Assembly: GCA_963691655.1 (NCBI GenBank)
Contig: OY829327.1
Location: 65,298,079-65,362,078, forward strand
Reading direction: 5' to 3'
Length of the DNA stretch: 64,000 bases
Origin: Toxonevra muliebris
Lineage: Eukaryota; Arthropoda; Insecta; Diptera; Pallopteridae
Under the pieces are notes generated by a model. The model had not been told where the DNA came from. It did not search any database and worked only from the letters and a program-made list of their open reading frames with translations. Of the stretch, positions 54,045 through 64,000 are shown one piece after another (position 1 is the first letter of the stretch; each line of letters begins with the position of its first letter). Position numbers and translations under genes: made by a program.

Positions 54045-54990
54045 GCCGGCGGTGCAGCCGCTTCATATGCCAACGTCACTACTGTCAACGATTACGTATT
54101 ACCTCAACATTTTGGGCCCTATGCTGACATTATTAATCAACAAATGAAATTGTTCACTGCCATGCAAAAACAAGTTAACGCACTAACAGGTCAAATTCGC
54201 GAAATGCAATCACAATTTAATAAAAATAATTCTACGCCCGTACCAACAAAAAAATTTCCTAGTAAAGAGCATATAGTTCCCATCGAATTGCCATCACACC
54301 AATCCGATATTGCTCCTCCCGCAGAAACTGCCCCATGTTCAAGTATTGCGTTTGCTGCTACTAACAAAGTATTCGATTCTAATTCAGAATATCATAGGCC
54401 ACCATTGCCTGCACCAACCACCTTTGTTTCTACGCCGTCAGTTAGTATGCCTATGCGTAAACTGTATGATTTGCCAGAATTAAGGGGAACATTGAAGATT
54501 GGCCCTTATTTTATAACGCATTTTTACATTCTACGACAGCGTATGGTTATGGTAATTTAGAGAACGCCTGCAAAAGTATCTCAGAGGGAGGCAAGAGACG
54601 TAGTGAAATCATTACTAATTCATCCAAATAATGTCAAAGCTGTTGTAGAACAATTGAAATTTCGATTTGGTCGCCAGGTTAGGGAAATATCGGCTATATC
54701 TGAAAATTCATTTGACAAACTAGTACCATATGCGACGAAGGTAAAAAATTTCGCTACGTTCATGCACTCAATCGAAGGTCAACAACACTTGACAAATACG
54801 ACGTTACTCGAAGAACTTGTAAACAAATTACCTATGAGTAAAAGGTTAGATTAGGCAAAACATTCAATGACATTAAAGCCATACCCAACAATAGAAAGTT
54901 TTGTTATTTGGTTGGAAGACGTTGCAAGACTTGTTTGCATGGTTCAGGGTTATGAACGCCACAGAGTCGTATTACATGCTTCGAACAGGA
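54045..54990 (+). pseudogene. BEL/Pao copy 2 gag
   Basis: Open coding from 54045 leads to MKLFTAMQKQVNALTGQIRE and SQFNKNNSTPVPTK, a coiled-coil then a Pro/Ser-rich stretch (54144-54560). A shift leads to VKSLLIHPNNVKAVVEQLKF and FATFMHSIEGQQHLT (54603-54854), then MTLKPYPTIESFVIWLEDVA. The order is that of BEL/Pao Gag. No upstream start seen. Confidence 0.7.
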
Positions 54991-55367
54991 CAGACGATAA
55001 TCATGCCACTTCTATCATGAAATGCAATGTCTGTCAAGGACCACATCGAATTCACGTTTGCGAGAAATTTAAGCAAGCTTCTATAACTGACAGATGGTCT
55101 GTCGTAAAACGCCACCGCTTGTGTTTTTCATCCCTGAGCTTCGGACATTCAGTGCGCGATTACCGTCGTCGTGCAGAGTGCGGTATTGAAGGTTGCAAAC
55201 GTCGGCACCATAAGCTTTTGCATGACGCTGATGTGGTTGCGACAGACGCCAAGGGCGATGCTGTTTTGAGCTGTCATATAGACGTAGCTACACACAAAAA
55301 AATCTTGTTCCGCATAGTGCCAATCACGTTCTTCGGGCCGAGAAGCAAATCGATACATACGCCTTAA
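54991..55367 (+). pseudogene. BEL/Pao copy 2 zinc-knuckle region
   Basis: In one frame from the helix of 54867: CNVCQGPHRIHVCEKF, then CFSSLSFGHSVRDYRRRAEC and CGIEGCKRRHHKLLH. This is the twin-knuckle arrangement; the second knuckle reads C-S-S-L, so one Cys is lost. Then a linker leads to the protease. Confidence 0.7.
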
Positions 55368-56011
55368 TGGATTATGGATCCTCAATAACTATGATGGATG
55401 AAAGCCTTGCAAGCGAACTGGGCCTTCAAGGCGAAAGGCATGATGTGCAACTGCAGTGGTTCGAAGACAAAAAAAGCAAAGTAACCGCAACCATGGTAAG
55501 TCTTCAGATAAGTGGTAAGGGTATGAAAAAACGACATACGCTGATGAACGTTCATGCAATAAAAAATCTTGAGCTTCCAACTCAAAGTATAAACGAAGCT
55601 GATTTAAAGGGTATCACTGGGGTCTGTAAAAACCAACTGTTAGCGTTCAGTAATGCCAAGCCAAAAATTCTTATTGGTCTTGATCATTGTCATCTGGGCA
55701 TACCTACAAAGACAACCGCTCTAGGGAGAACGGGACCATACGTCATTAAAACAGTACTCGGGTGGGTAGTGTATGGCACCACAAACAGTGTTTCGCAAAC
55801 ACAAACATGCCTCTTAATGAAAGTATTCAAAGATGAACAGTTCAAAAATATAGTGGAAGAATACTTCTCTACTGAAAATTTCGGTGTAAAATCTGCACCC
55901 GCTGTCTTAAGCGAAGCTGATTTTCGAGCAGAACAAATTTTAGAAAAAACAACTAAACGTATAGGAGGACGATTTCAAGCGGGTCTCTTGTGGAAAAGTA
56001 ACAAAATTTAA
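55367..56011 (+). pseudogene. BEL/Pao copy 2 protease region (DUF1758-like)
   Basis: A 214-codon frame: MDYGSSITMMDESLASELGL has the active-site-like DYGSS, then KPKILIGLDHCHLGIPTKT and VIKTVLGWVVYGTTN, the protease-region signature. It ends with FRAEQILEKTTKRIGGRFQA, the lead into reverse transcriptase, then a stop. It is well preserved at its centre. Confidence 0.8.
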
Positions 56012-56029
56012 TTACCTGACAGTTACAGT

Positions 56030-56774
56030 ATGGCGGAAAAAAGGCTTGTCGGAATAGAGCGAAAAATTAAAAAAGACGCAGCATTTGGCAATGCATATAA
56101 AAATATTATTTCCAGTTATATTATTAAAGGGTATGCACGCAAACTTGAAACAGCTGAAGCGACCGTAAAGAACTCCAAGCTTTGGTTTCTTCCACATTTT
56201 GGCGTGGTTAATGTCAATAAACCAAACAAACTACGACTCGTTTTTGATGCCGCCGCAACTGTTAATGGAATATCGTTAAACTCCAACCTATTAAAGGGGC
56301 CACAGAACTATATGCCAACGCCGTCAGTTCTATTTAATTTCCGCATCGGAGCTGTCGCTGTCTCATATAAGAGAAATGTTTCACCAAGTGCTTATTCAAC
56401 CAGACGATAGATATGCGCAACGATTTCTATGGAGAGACGGACATAGTTCTCGTCACCCAGATGTGTATGAAATGCAGGTCATGACCTTTGGAGCCGCGTG
56501 TTCGCCTTGCACCGCTCATTACGTAAAAACAGTAAACGCTCTAGAACATAATAAAAGCAGTCCTAGAGCAGTAAAATCAATCATCGATCATCATTACGTA
56601 GACGATTTCGTAGACAGCTTTAATTCTATCAGCGAGGCACTAGAAGTAGCTACGAAGGTACGAGATATACATAGCAAAGCGGGATTTGAGTTGCGAGATT
56701 TTGTCTCTAATTCAATAAAAGTTGCGCAGAAGTTAGACGGTGAAAAGAACATAATAGGTGTCTGCAGAAAATGA
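56030..56774 (+). pseudogene. BEL/Pao copy 2 reverse transcriptase
   Basis: MAEKRLVGIERKIKKDAAFG and LPHFGVVNVNKPNKLRLVFD open the domain. A shift near 56370 leads to MFHQVLIQPDDRYAQRFLWR, MTFGAACSPCTAHYVKTVNA and YVDD (56595-56606), the active site, and AGFELRDFVSN. Frame breaks at about 56370 and 56774. Inactive. Confidence 0.8.
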
Positions 56775-57062
56775 GGGCCAGAGTGCTTCAGAAAAAGTCC
56801 TAGGAACAGTCTGGAAGCCGCAAGATGACATTTTTACGTTTGAACTAAATTTTAATAGAGTCGATAAATTGATTATCGCTGGTGAAAGACGGCCCAAAAA
56901 AGAGAATTTTTAAGTACTATTATGTCCGTGTTTGACCCTTTGGGGTTTCTTGCTCATTTTATGGTCGCTGCGAAGCTTTTGCTACGACAAGTCTGGCGAC
57001 TTAACACAACTTGGGACGAGCCTATTCCCGATGAAATTAATGATTTATGGCAGAAATGACGG

Positions 57063-58469
57063 ATGGCATTAAGTGGAACTGCTACTGTAAAGGTTCATCG
57101 ACATTATTTCAACACAAGTAGACCGGTAGATATTCAATTGCATGCGTTCGTAGACGCCAGTGAGCACGCGTTTGCTACCGTAGCGTACTGGCGGTACATT
57201 AATGCGAATGGTGAAGTAAGCGTTTCTTTTGTTTGTGCTAAAACGAGGTGTGCGCCCTTAAAACCTTTGACAGTGCCACGATTGGAACTCCAGGCAGCGG
57301 TTTTAGGAACACGCCTAATGCAGACGGTCATTCAGGAGCACGATTTGAAAATTTCTCGATGCGTTCTTTGGAGCGATTCATCAACAGTATTAAGGTGGAT
57401 TCGATCTGAGCCCTGTCAGTACAAACCGTTTGTCGCCCATAGAATAGCCGAGATTCTCGCAAGCTCAAGTCCAGCCAGTTGGAGATGGATACCCACCAAA
57501 GAGAACGTAGCCGATGAAGCCACAAGGTGGAAATCTGATTTTAATTTTCAAGCATCGTCACGCTGGTTTAAGGGTCCTGAATTCCTGTTTAAATGCTCAG
57601 AAGATTGGCCTAATAACATCAATACGTTTGCGCTGTCCAACAATAGCGATGATGAGGCTCGACCTAAATATGTATTTTTTGCCGTCAGTTCCTGCCCCTT
57701 TGACATCGAAAGATTCTCAAATTTCAATCGCTTGAGACGCACAGTGGCATGGGCTATGCGCTTTATTAATCGTAGTCGTAAAATATGCCGCAATAATAAC
57801 GCTTATGGATTGACTGTATCCGAAGTAAACGAAGCCGAAATACTGCTCGAAATTAAAGAACTTAAGGCCGGACGAAACGAATATAAGGATAGCGCATTAT
57901 ACAATAAGACGCCGGAAATAGACGCGCAAAATGTGGTGCGTGTTGGGGGCCGTATCGAGAAAGCAAGCTGGTTGCCATACGCTGTGCGACATCCAATCAT
58001 CTTGCCTTCAAATCACAGATTGACGATGCTAATTGTCGCTCATTTTCACGTTTTAATGAAACATCATAATACCGTGGCTACGATTGGAGAGATTCGGAAA
58101 ACCTATTGGATCCCACAAATACGAAAGCTGATGCGTCAAATGATCTCGAAGTGTCAGCAATGCAAATTAGCTCGATCAGCGCCAGTAGCTCCGCTAATGG
58201 GAAATCTCCCCGAAGATCGACTGATCCCGTTTATACGCCCGTTCACGTACACTGGCGTGGACTACTTTGGAACCTTGTCCGTTACGATCGGTCGTCGCCA
58301 TGAGAAACGCTGGGTCGCTATATTCACCTGTCTCACCGTAAGGGCAATACATTTGGAAGTAGCAGCCGACTTATCTACTGATGCATTTATTCTAGTTTTA
58401 AGAAATTTTATTAATCGACGCGGCACTCTAATACGTATACGTATAGAGACAATGGGAAGAATTTCATAA
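57063..58469 (+). pseudogene. BEL/Pao copy 2 RNase H and integrase
   Basis: A long frame of 468 codons. RNase H: IQLHAFVDASEHAFATVAYW, VPRLELQAAVLGTRLM, LWSDSSTVLRWIRSEPCQY and IPTKENVADEATR. Integrase: zinc arm IVAHFHVLMKHHNTVATIGE with MISKCQQCKLARS, and core YTGVDYFGTLSV with the first D, then IFTCLTVRAIHLEVAADLST. The frame shifts just before the second-Asp DNGKNF segment, so integrase is dead even though most is open. Upstream, a short piece reading LFDPLGFLA lies near 56930. Confidence 0.85.
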
Positions 58470-59083
58470 GCGCCAATGAAGAAGCAAAAATTTTCACTAA
58501 TGTGATTGACTGCGAACGTGTTCTAGATGAAATGACTTCGAAAGGGATAGACTAGATCTTCAACTGCCCTCGAAACCCATCCGAAGGCGGAGTTTGGGAG
58601 CGGATGGTCCAATGGCCGCTCGCGAGCACATGCTACAAAGTGACAGCTGAAGAAGAGGAACCACTTACGACGAACCATTTTCTTTTAGGCTCAACAAACA
58701 TTACGCAATCAATAGCCGCAAACGATATTCATACAAAGGTCTTCCGAAAGCGATGGCGCATAGCTAAACAGATGCGGGATCACTTCTGGAAGCAGTGGAT
58801 CTTAGAGTACTTCCCGACGCTAACCCGAAGAGCAAAGTGGTGTGAAAGGACGAAAAAAATAACGACAGGTGCCTTAGTTTTCATATGTGATGAAAACATG
58901 GCACGTCGAAATTGGTGCAGAGGCGTTATAGGAAATATATACACTGGTGAAGACGGTGTAGCAAGACGAGCAGACGTCAGAACTGCCTCCGGCGTGTTCT
59001 GCCGCCCGGTATCGAGATTGGCGGTATTAGACGTTAATGGTGGTGAATCGATGTCGATTCACGGGGGTTGGGGTGTTAAATAG
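58470..59083 (+). pseudogene. BEL/Pao copy 2 integrase C-terminal part
   Basis: Frame-shifted pieces continue with NFISANEEAK and NCPRNPSEGGVWERM, the E-region, then the 159-codon frame (58604-59083) with TTNHFLLGS, FRKRWRIAKQMRDHFWKQWI, FICDENMARRNWCRGVIGNI and VSRLAVLDVN. This is the usual integrase C-terminal order. The second frame is well preserved. Confidence 0.75.
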
Positions 59084-59324
59084 TAACTTTAAAATACAAC
59101 TATGTGATCTTAACGTAGTCGGTACTTTAGCAAAATGACTTTCGTTCAAATTCGGCTAGATGACGACTATTCAAGTTAAAGTGAAGTGCTGACTGTGGTA
59201 AGTCATTTCTATATGTAATATTATAATTGAAATTGAAATATAATGAATTTATCCTATTTAGAAATAAACAAATCCTCAATTGTTATAATTTCGAGCTTCA
59301 CTTTAATTAGGCGGTCAGCCAACA
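59074..59324 (+). repeat. Candidate 3' LTR of BEL copy 2
   Basis: The purine-rich acgggggttgggg (59061-59073) directly precedes tgttaaatag, and the block ends cagccaaca at 59324, so it runs TG to CA. Its partner 5' LTR is not in the window. Overlaps the last codons of the integrase tail frame, which is common in these elements. Confidence 0.5.
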
Positions 59325-59529
59325 AAAGTGTTCATTTAAAAGTGTGTGTAAAATATTTATTTATTTACTTAGCCTATGAATACAATGTTTTTACAGACTA
59401 GTTGGAATAGTTTAAGATAGATACTCAAAAAAATAATAAATTTCAAAAAGAATTACAATTAAAAAATTTTACAAAAATTTTGAATTGAGTATACTATTAA
59501 AAATATACCTAGACAAAGAAAAATCAATG
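59325..59529. other. No feature seen
   Basis: AT-rich DNA. Confidence 0.4.
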
Positions 59530-59765
59530 TCACATAAATTTACAAACCCGGAATGAAGTTTGCGTGGGAAGTTTCAATTATTATTTCAGATTATTTCTTT
59601 TTTTTTGGTTTGAATTCTTCCTCCGATTGAAGAAAACACGCAGATGCATTTAATTAAATTATATTGTTTTTAAATATAATTTTCAGAAGCACAAGAAAGA
59701 ACCAAAAAGTAAACATAAACAAAGAGAAAATGCCAAAAACAATCCAGAACTATAAAATTTTAAGC
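59530..59765. repeat. Dispersed repeat, copy 2 (related to 3410-3673)
   Basis: Shares ordered blocks with 3410-3673 (tcctccgattgaag-like, aacacgca, attttcagaagcacaag, aacaatccagaa). It lacks the SINE found at the end of copy 1. Confidence 0.6.
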
Positions 59766-60643
59766 CACTAGACGCTCAAAATTGGTCACCAAGTCACTGG
59801 TGACCAAAAAGTTACTGCTAAGGTCACTGCATGTAAAAGGGAACTTTATTTACAAAACTGAGATTTATGCTTTAAACCAGCGATGCCCACACAGGCACAT
59901 CAGCTGTTTTGATTTCAGTAACACAATTTCATTATTTTATATGGTCTATTTTTAAAAATAATGATAAACAAAGACAGCCTGGTTGAGTAGTCCAAATTTG
60001 TACATCTTACTCTCTCTTGCCCAGTTAACTCTTTACGGTAGGTAAGGTAAAAACTGCCCCACTTTTTGCATATTTTTTTATGCATAGTGTGATATATTTA
60101 ACAGTTTAATATTTTATTTACAGTTTTTCATTCTGCTGGTAATAGTATAAACCAAAAAAATTTCTGTGCAACTGGTGTTTTTATTTTCTTTAAAATCGTG
60201 TGCATCGAAGAGTTAAAAATCAGTAAATAGTACTAGAATCATTATTAAAAATTATAAAACGATAATAGAAATAATAAAAAAAAATTTAAAATAATGAACA
60301 AAAATTAATATAACACTATAATTAAAAAAAAAAAATTGTGGGGTTTGAACCTTGGCACACAAGTGCTTGCGTGCTTACTGGTGTTTTAGACAACTAGTCT
60401 ATGACGTCATGAATTTCGTGAGAAACTATTTCGGAGTGTATTTTTCCATGAGATGCAAGTGAGCTCATGCTCGTAATCGTATCCTCCTTTATTACTCCTT
60501 TTGGAGGCTAAAACGAATACTCCATGCCCTTGGACATGCAGTGTTAAAAAGGAGTTTAAAATAGGGAGTAATCGATTGCTCGTTTTGGGGCGCTCAATGA
60601 TTACTCTTACGATCATCCAAAGTTCAACTGGGTAACCACAGCC
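59766..60643. other. No supported feature
   Basis: AT-rich DNA. An 82-codon minus-strand frame (60407-60655) has no known domain and runs into the end of the next element. Confidence 0.35.
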
Positions 60644-61615
60644 CAGGGATGCCAACTAATTTTTTCTTTTTCCCCGATAGCCCTCGAGAAATTCGCCGGT
60701 TTTCGATCAAATTCCCCGCATCGGTATAATTTCATATTATAACAGCGCGACACGCACTTTCCATATAAACATTTTACAAAAACGAAAAATACCTTAAAAT
60801 TGATCTCGATAAGTGGGTCTTATTTTAGGGCGACCCTGAACTTTCTCGGTCCAAGACTTAACCAAATTTTATAGGACCCGTAGATTAATAGAAATGTACT
60901 TTCTGAATCCGGAATTCTTTTAACACATATGAGATTTCATTTCAAGGGAACCCATTCTTAAAATCGATCGGGCTCGAACTTGCACAAAGCTTAGTTATAT
61001 TGGGTAGTAGTTACCACACCAAATACTAGACGTTCATTTTAATAGATAAATAACCCTCAGCCCACTTTTGGACATCAAAGTTATCAAAGGAAAAGTCATG
61101 GTCTTTCTTTTGCCTCAAATAAAAAATGGCAAAAACATTATTTTGAGAAAAAATGGTTTTGACTGTCGGTTTTTTACAGATAAAATATACTTTTTCGACT
61201 TTATGATGGCTGACCGTAATTTTTAAGTTTACAGATTAGTCAGCAGGGATTAAGAGTTACTGTTTTGGCCTGACTGACACTCGGCGCAATTATCATTATA
61301 TCTACGAAATCATTCTGAAATTCTCTCTGAAATTTTTACAAAATACTTTCGAAATACAATACTTTCAAATAGCACATTTTTTTTAAAATCGATTTCTCCA
61401 AACCAATAAAGTGCAGGGCCCACTTAAGAAAAACGAAGATTTTAAGACCCAAAATATGAAATAAGGCATAAGTTAAACGTTTTACATTACATAAAATTTG
61501 ACGAAAAAAAGCTGAAAAGCTTCAAATTCCCCGCAAAAACAGCTCATTCCCCGATTCCCCGCTCTAAGTCAAATTCCTCGCAAATCGGGGAATTCCCCGC
61601 AAGTTGGCATCGCTG
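60644..61615. mobile_element. hAT-like non-autonomous element, family A copy 2
   Basis: Starts cagggatgccaactaatttt, ends agttggcatcgctg, with the perfect 8-bp duplication ccacagcc (60636-60643 and 61616-61623). It matches 20547-21422 at both ends, with the same attccccg subterminal repeats and the shared tataatttcatattataaca. The middle differs. No transposase. Confidence 0.9.
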
Positions 61616-61623
61616 CCACAGCC

Positions 61624-61940
61624 TTACTCACACATAGATTTTTATTAGTAGTGTGAGTTCTCTGCCCAAATAAATACCCAGATACACCACGATTTTGGTC
61701 GCACAGTGCTGCTGAGTTGCTCCTTTTTTATACCTTTTTTTTGCAAAATATTCCTTTTTTATGAAAAATGCTTGATTATTATGAAATCTAGTTTTAATAT
61801 TACTGATGAAATTGCTTAAAATAAAATAATTTTTTTGATAACTTAAAGAACAGATAAAATGTAAACAAATTAAGATTATTCACGGTTATTGCATTTTTAA
61901 GCTCAGAAAAACATATTTAAAATGTTTTGAGTGTTATAGT
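61624..61940. other. No feature seen
   Basis: AT-rich spacer between two mobile elements. Confidence 0.4.
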
Positions 61941-62412
61941 GGCTGCTCACACGGGCGCAAGCATAAACGTCATGCTCACATGAGTGCAACCATGACGGAC
62001 TTTTTCTAATCAAAAAAGAGCGGTGGAATTGGAATTTTGTCACTTTTTCTTGTGCTCATAAAAATAGGTTCTTTTGCTCGTAAAAAATGCAAATGTGCCT
62101 TAAATATGTATTTAATATTAAAACAACAATCTCTAAAGAAATTAAAATAAGTTGATTACAAAAAATAGCGAGAAAATGAAGATTGTGTGCGCCTTGAGGC
62201 GCATTGTTTATTTGCTTTCATATTGCCTATTCAACTTCTAAAAACTTATGAGGGAAAGTGGCAAAATCGGAACAATATGAACATGGAACATTCATCAATG
62301 CGCCGAGTTTTAACTTTGAATTTTCGGCGCATCTCTGCTATCTCTTTCTCTACCTATTTTTCGACCTCTTTCTTTCAGACAGGCAGTCATGCTTGAGCCC
62401 GTGTGAGCAGCC
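61941..62412. mobile_element. TIR element with 24-bp ends
   Basis: Ggctgctcacacgggcgcaa (61941) and its complement at the right (62389-62412) match 23 of 24. Subterminal caaccatgacgg and gcagtcatgcttg motifs are inside. No 8-bp duplication is obvious. Its right part (ctctacctattttt, ctttctttcagacaggcagtcatg) is related to repeat R near 10990-11040. Confidence 0.75.
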
Positions 62413-62724
62413 TCATAAAGCTTACGGTAAAAGCTAAGCCAACCCAAATGTATTGAAATAAGTCGAAAAAAGGATTTATGTATTGCAGAATTCTTCCAAA
62501 TATTTTAAGTCTTCGTATAAGTGAAAACCAACTGATATTTTTATCTAGTCATCATGGTATTTTGTATTTATAAAAACTTTTTTTCTGAATTATTTTCAAA
62601 ATCGCTAAGTCCAGAAAGTTTTTTTTTAATAAAAAAAAAGTTTCTAATTTTTTTAACCCTTTCAAGCACACATTTTTCTAATAATTGTTTTTTTATCCAA
62701 TGGTCATATTTTTAAGTTTTTATG
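62413..62724. other. No feature seen
   Basis: AT-rich, T-rich runs. Confidence 0.4.
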
Positions 62725-63027
62725 GTCGCTGATTACGATTTTGATATCAGATTTTTAAAATTCAAAATGGCGGATTCAATATGGCGGTCAAAGTTAGTAA
62801 AACTGATTCATATCAATATAAAGATTGGTATACGGCGGTTTTCAGGTTTTCGATTTAGATATCAGATTTTAAAAATTCAAAATGGCGGATCCAATATGGC
62901 GGACTGAATCAGTGAAACTTATTCATATCAATTTGAAATTTGGTTTACATGGGTTTTTGGGGTCGCTGATTATGATTTTGACATCAGATTTTTAAAATTC
63001 AAAATGGCGGATTCAATATAGCGGACA
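62725..63027 (+). repeat. Three-copy tandem repeat, unit about 115-123 bp
   Basis: The block ttcaaaatggcggattcaat recurs at 62761, 62876 and 62999 with flanking gattttgatatcagattttt and tcatatcaat. Units differ by small indels. Confidence 0.85.
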
Positions 63028-63624
63028 CAATATATATGTTGTAAATATCAAATACCCTCTCCATATCGACTCCTTCTGACGAGCATGCGTGGCTAGTGGA
63101 GGGAGAAGCCAGGCAAGTATATAAGGAAGCATGCATTGGAGCTTTCATAACATTTCTGCTGATGCCAAACGCGCACGTAAGACGTGGAGCATAAGAAACT
63201 GGTAATCAAATAACGAAATTGACATGAACTTAAGTCATGACTTTGAAAATTAACCTCTAGATTTAATTTTCATAGTCTCCTAAAGAAACTGGTAATCGTT
63301 GGGCAAATTGATAACGCAAAATATTGTTTTTTTTCTAAATACTCTGGTCTTAAAATATTTAAGCATGGAAAGCATAATTAAAATTGTATTACTGGAAATC
63401 AAGTTCAAAACAGATATACCTAGTCTTTATTCCTTTAAAAGGCGTTCCTGTTTCTGAAGAGAAAAGCTGTCAGTAGTAGCATTTTGAGAACAGATAATTT
63501 GGAATTTCAATTTAAAGATAAAATTAAAAATTATGTGTCTGCAAGCACTCGCAACAGAAGTGAAACTATGTTGTTTATTAGAAAATTGTTAGAAAACATT
63601 TATAAAACATTCTGTTGAAGTATT
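63028..63624. other. LTR-like start at 63037, not confirmed
   Basis: Tgttgtaaatatc followed by gtatataaggaagcatgc (about 63116) looks like an LTR with a TATA box, but no partner LTR or coding is in the window. No gene. Confidence 0.25.
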
Positions 63625-63700
63625 CACAGTCCTCTTTTCTCTATTTTGTTGTTGCTTTTCCTCTGTTGATACTCTCGGCACAAACACGACTTCGTACCTA
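63625..63700. repeat. Dispersed repeat R, fragment 3
   Basis: Tttgttgttgcttttcctct and ggcacaaacacgactt are shared with 11140-11200. No open frame of note. Confidence 0.55.
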
Positions 63701-64000
63701 TGCTGCCGAAGGTCCGCTCAAATCTCAATCCTCCTGTCCTCCCCTATCGGAAAAAATCCTCCTATTTCATATTCTTGAAATTTTGGGTTGTATTCTTGAA
63801 TTTTTGGTTGTAAACGTAAATCAAACTAAATGTGTTCTGTTGGGTTATTTTAGTTTCTGTCTGTGAAATATTTGTTACTATGACTAGCCCTACTTTATTT
63901 ATCGCTGGATTACTGTCAAAATTTAAAACTTAGTGTTCCATTTCCAGAAGCTTTTGCTTGTCTTTGTGTTAATGCTTATAATTTTTGACAATTGAAATCA
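63701..64000. other. No feature seen
   Basis: AT-rich DNA to the window edge; an 83-codon frame at 63615-63866 starts in the repeat and has no domain. Confidence 0.35.

Larger units (their letters stand above)
54045..59324 (+). mobile_element. Decayed BEL/Pao LTR retrotransposon, copy 2
   Basis: Gag, knuckle, protease, reverse transcriptase, RNase H and integrase follow in order on the plus strand, then a polypurine tract and candidate LTR. It differs from copy 1 in sequence throughout, so it belongs to another BEL/Pao lineage. At least nine frame breaks are present. The start of gag and the 5' LTR are missing, and the element begins right beside the Harbinger transposase. Confidence 0.85.

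Noticed and set aside
1..64000. CRISPR arrays, operons, ribosome binding sites
   Set aside because: No regular spacer-repeat structure; the sequence is eukaryotic (introns, SINEs, LINEs).

Overview
This window looks like an AT-rich, repeat-dense stretch of an insect nuclear genome, most likely a higher fly (a tephritid-like dipteran is my guess, from the mix of element families and SINEs). I found no host gene that could be called intact. Almost everything recognisable is a transposable element or its remains, and many are nested in one another. Nearly every coding piece carries stops or frameshifts.

Layout. 1-13 kb: two hAT-like non-autonomous elements (2042-2908, 4296-4851), tRNA-derived SINEs (3674-3960, 9485-9822) with a nested palindrome at 3928-4000, a terminal-inverted-repeat element (5829-6770), one arm of a foldback family (10180-10496), a dispersed repeat that preserves an empty insertion site (10985-11345) and the 3' part of an R1-clade LINE (11767-12804, minus). 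12.8-20.3 kb: a young long-TIR MITE (12805-13065), then a decayed BEL/Pao LTR retrotransposon (13546-18886, plus) cut by a SINE with a perfect target-site duplication, followed by a separate zinc-knuckle/protease reading frame (18940-19695). 20.4-32 kb: a hAT-like element with an exact 8-bp duplication (20547-21422), then a P-element-like relic (THAP exon near 23.26 kb, linker, coiled-coil and transposase exons at 28.9-31.9 kb). The THAP piece and the rest are separated by a TIR element carrying a LINE tail, a Tc1 relic and an R1-like LINE; the linker region holds a hAT-like element that itself contains a Tc1/mariner MITE.

32-46 kb: a complete-ended Tc1-like element (32418-33632), small MITEs, an unrecognised transposase-like pseudogene (34768-35355, minus), a mariner 3' half (36640-37080), a foldback element (38609-40423), and a Ty3/gypsy-type relic on the minus strand (41685-46190) that has lost reverse transcriptase and is interrupted by other insertions. 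46-54 kb: a long-TIR element holding the 5' half of a LOA-like LINE (plus), a second LOA piece on the minus strand, and a PIF/Harbinger element whose transposase is split by a hAT-like insertion. 54-64 kb: a second BEL/Pao element (54045-59083, plus, with a candidate 3' LTR), a second copy of the 20.5-kb hAT-like family with an exact duplication (60644-61615), a further TIR element, and a three-copy tandem repeat.

The window works as a record of insertion order rather than as a set of cooperating genes. Three insertions can be dated relative to their hosts because an empty homologous site, or the split reading frame, is also in the window. All family calls are from motifs read by eye; no database was searched.
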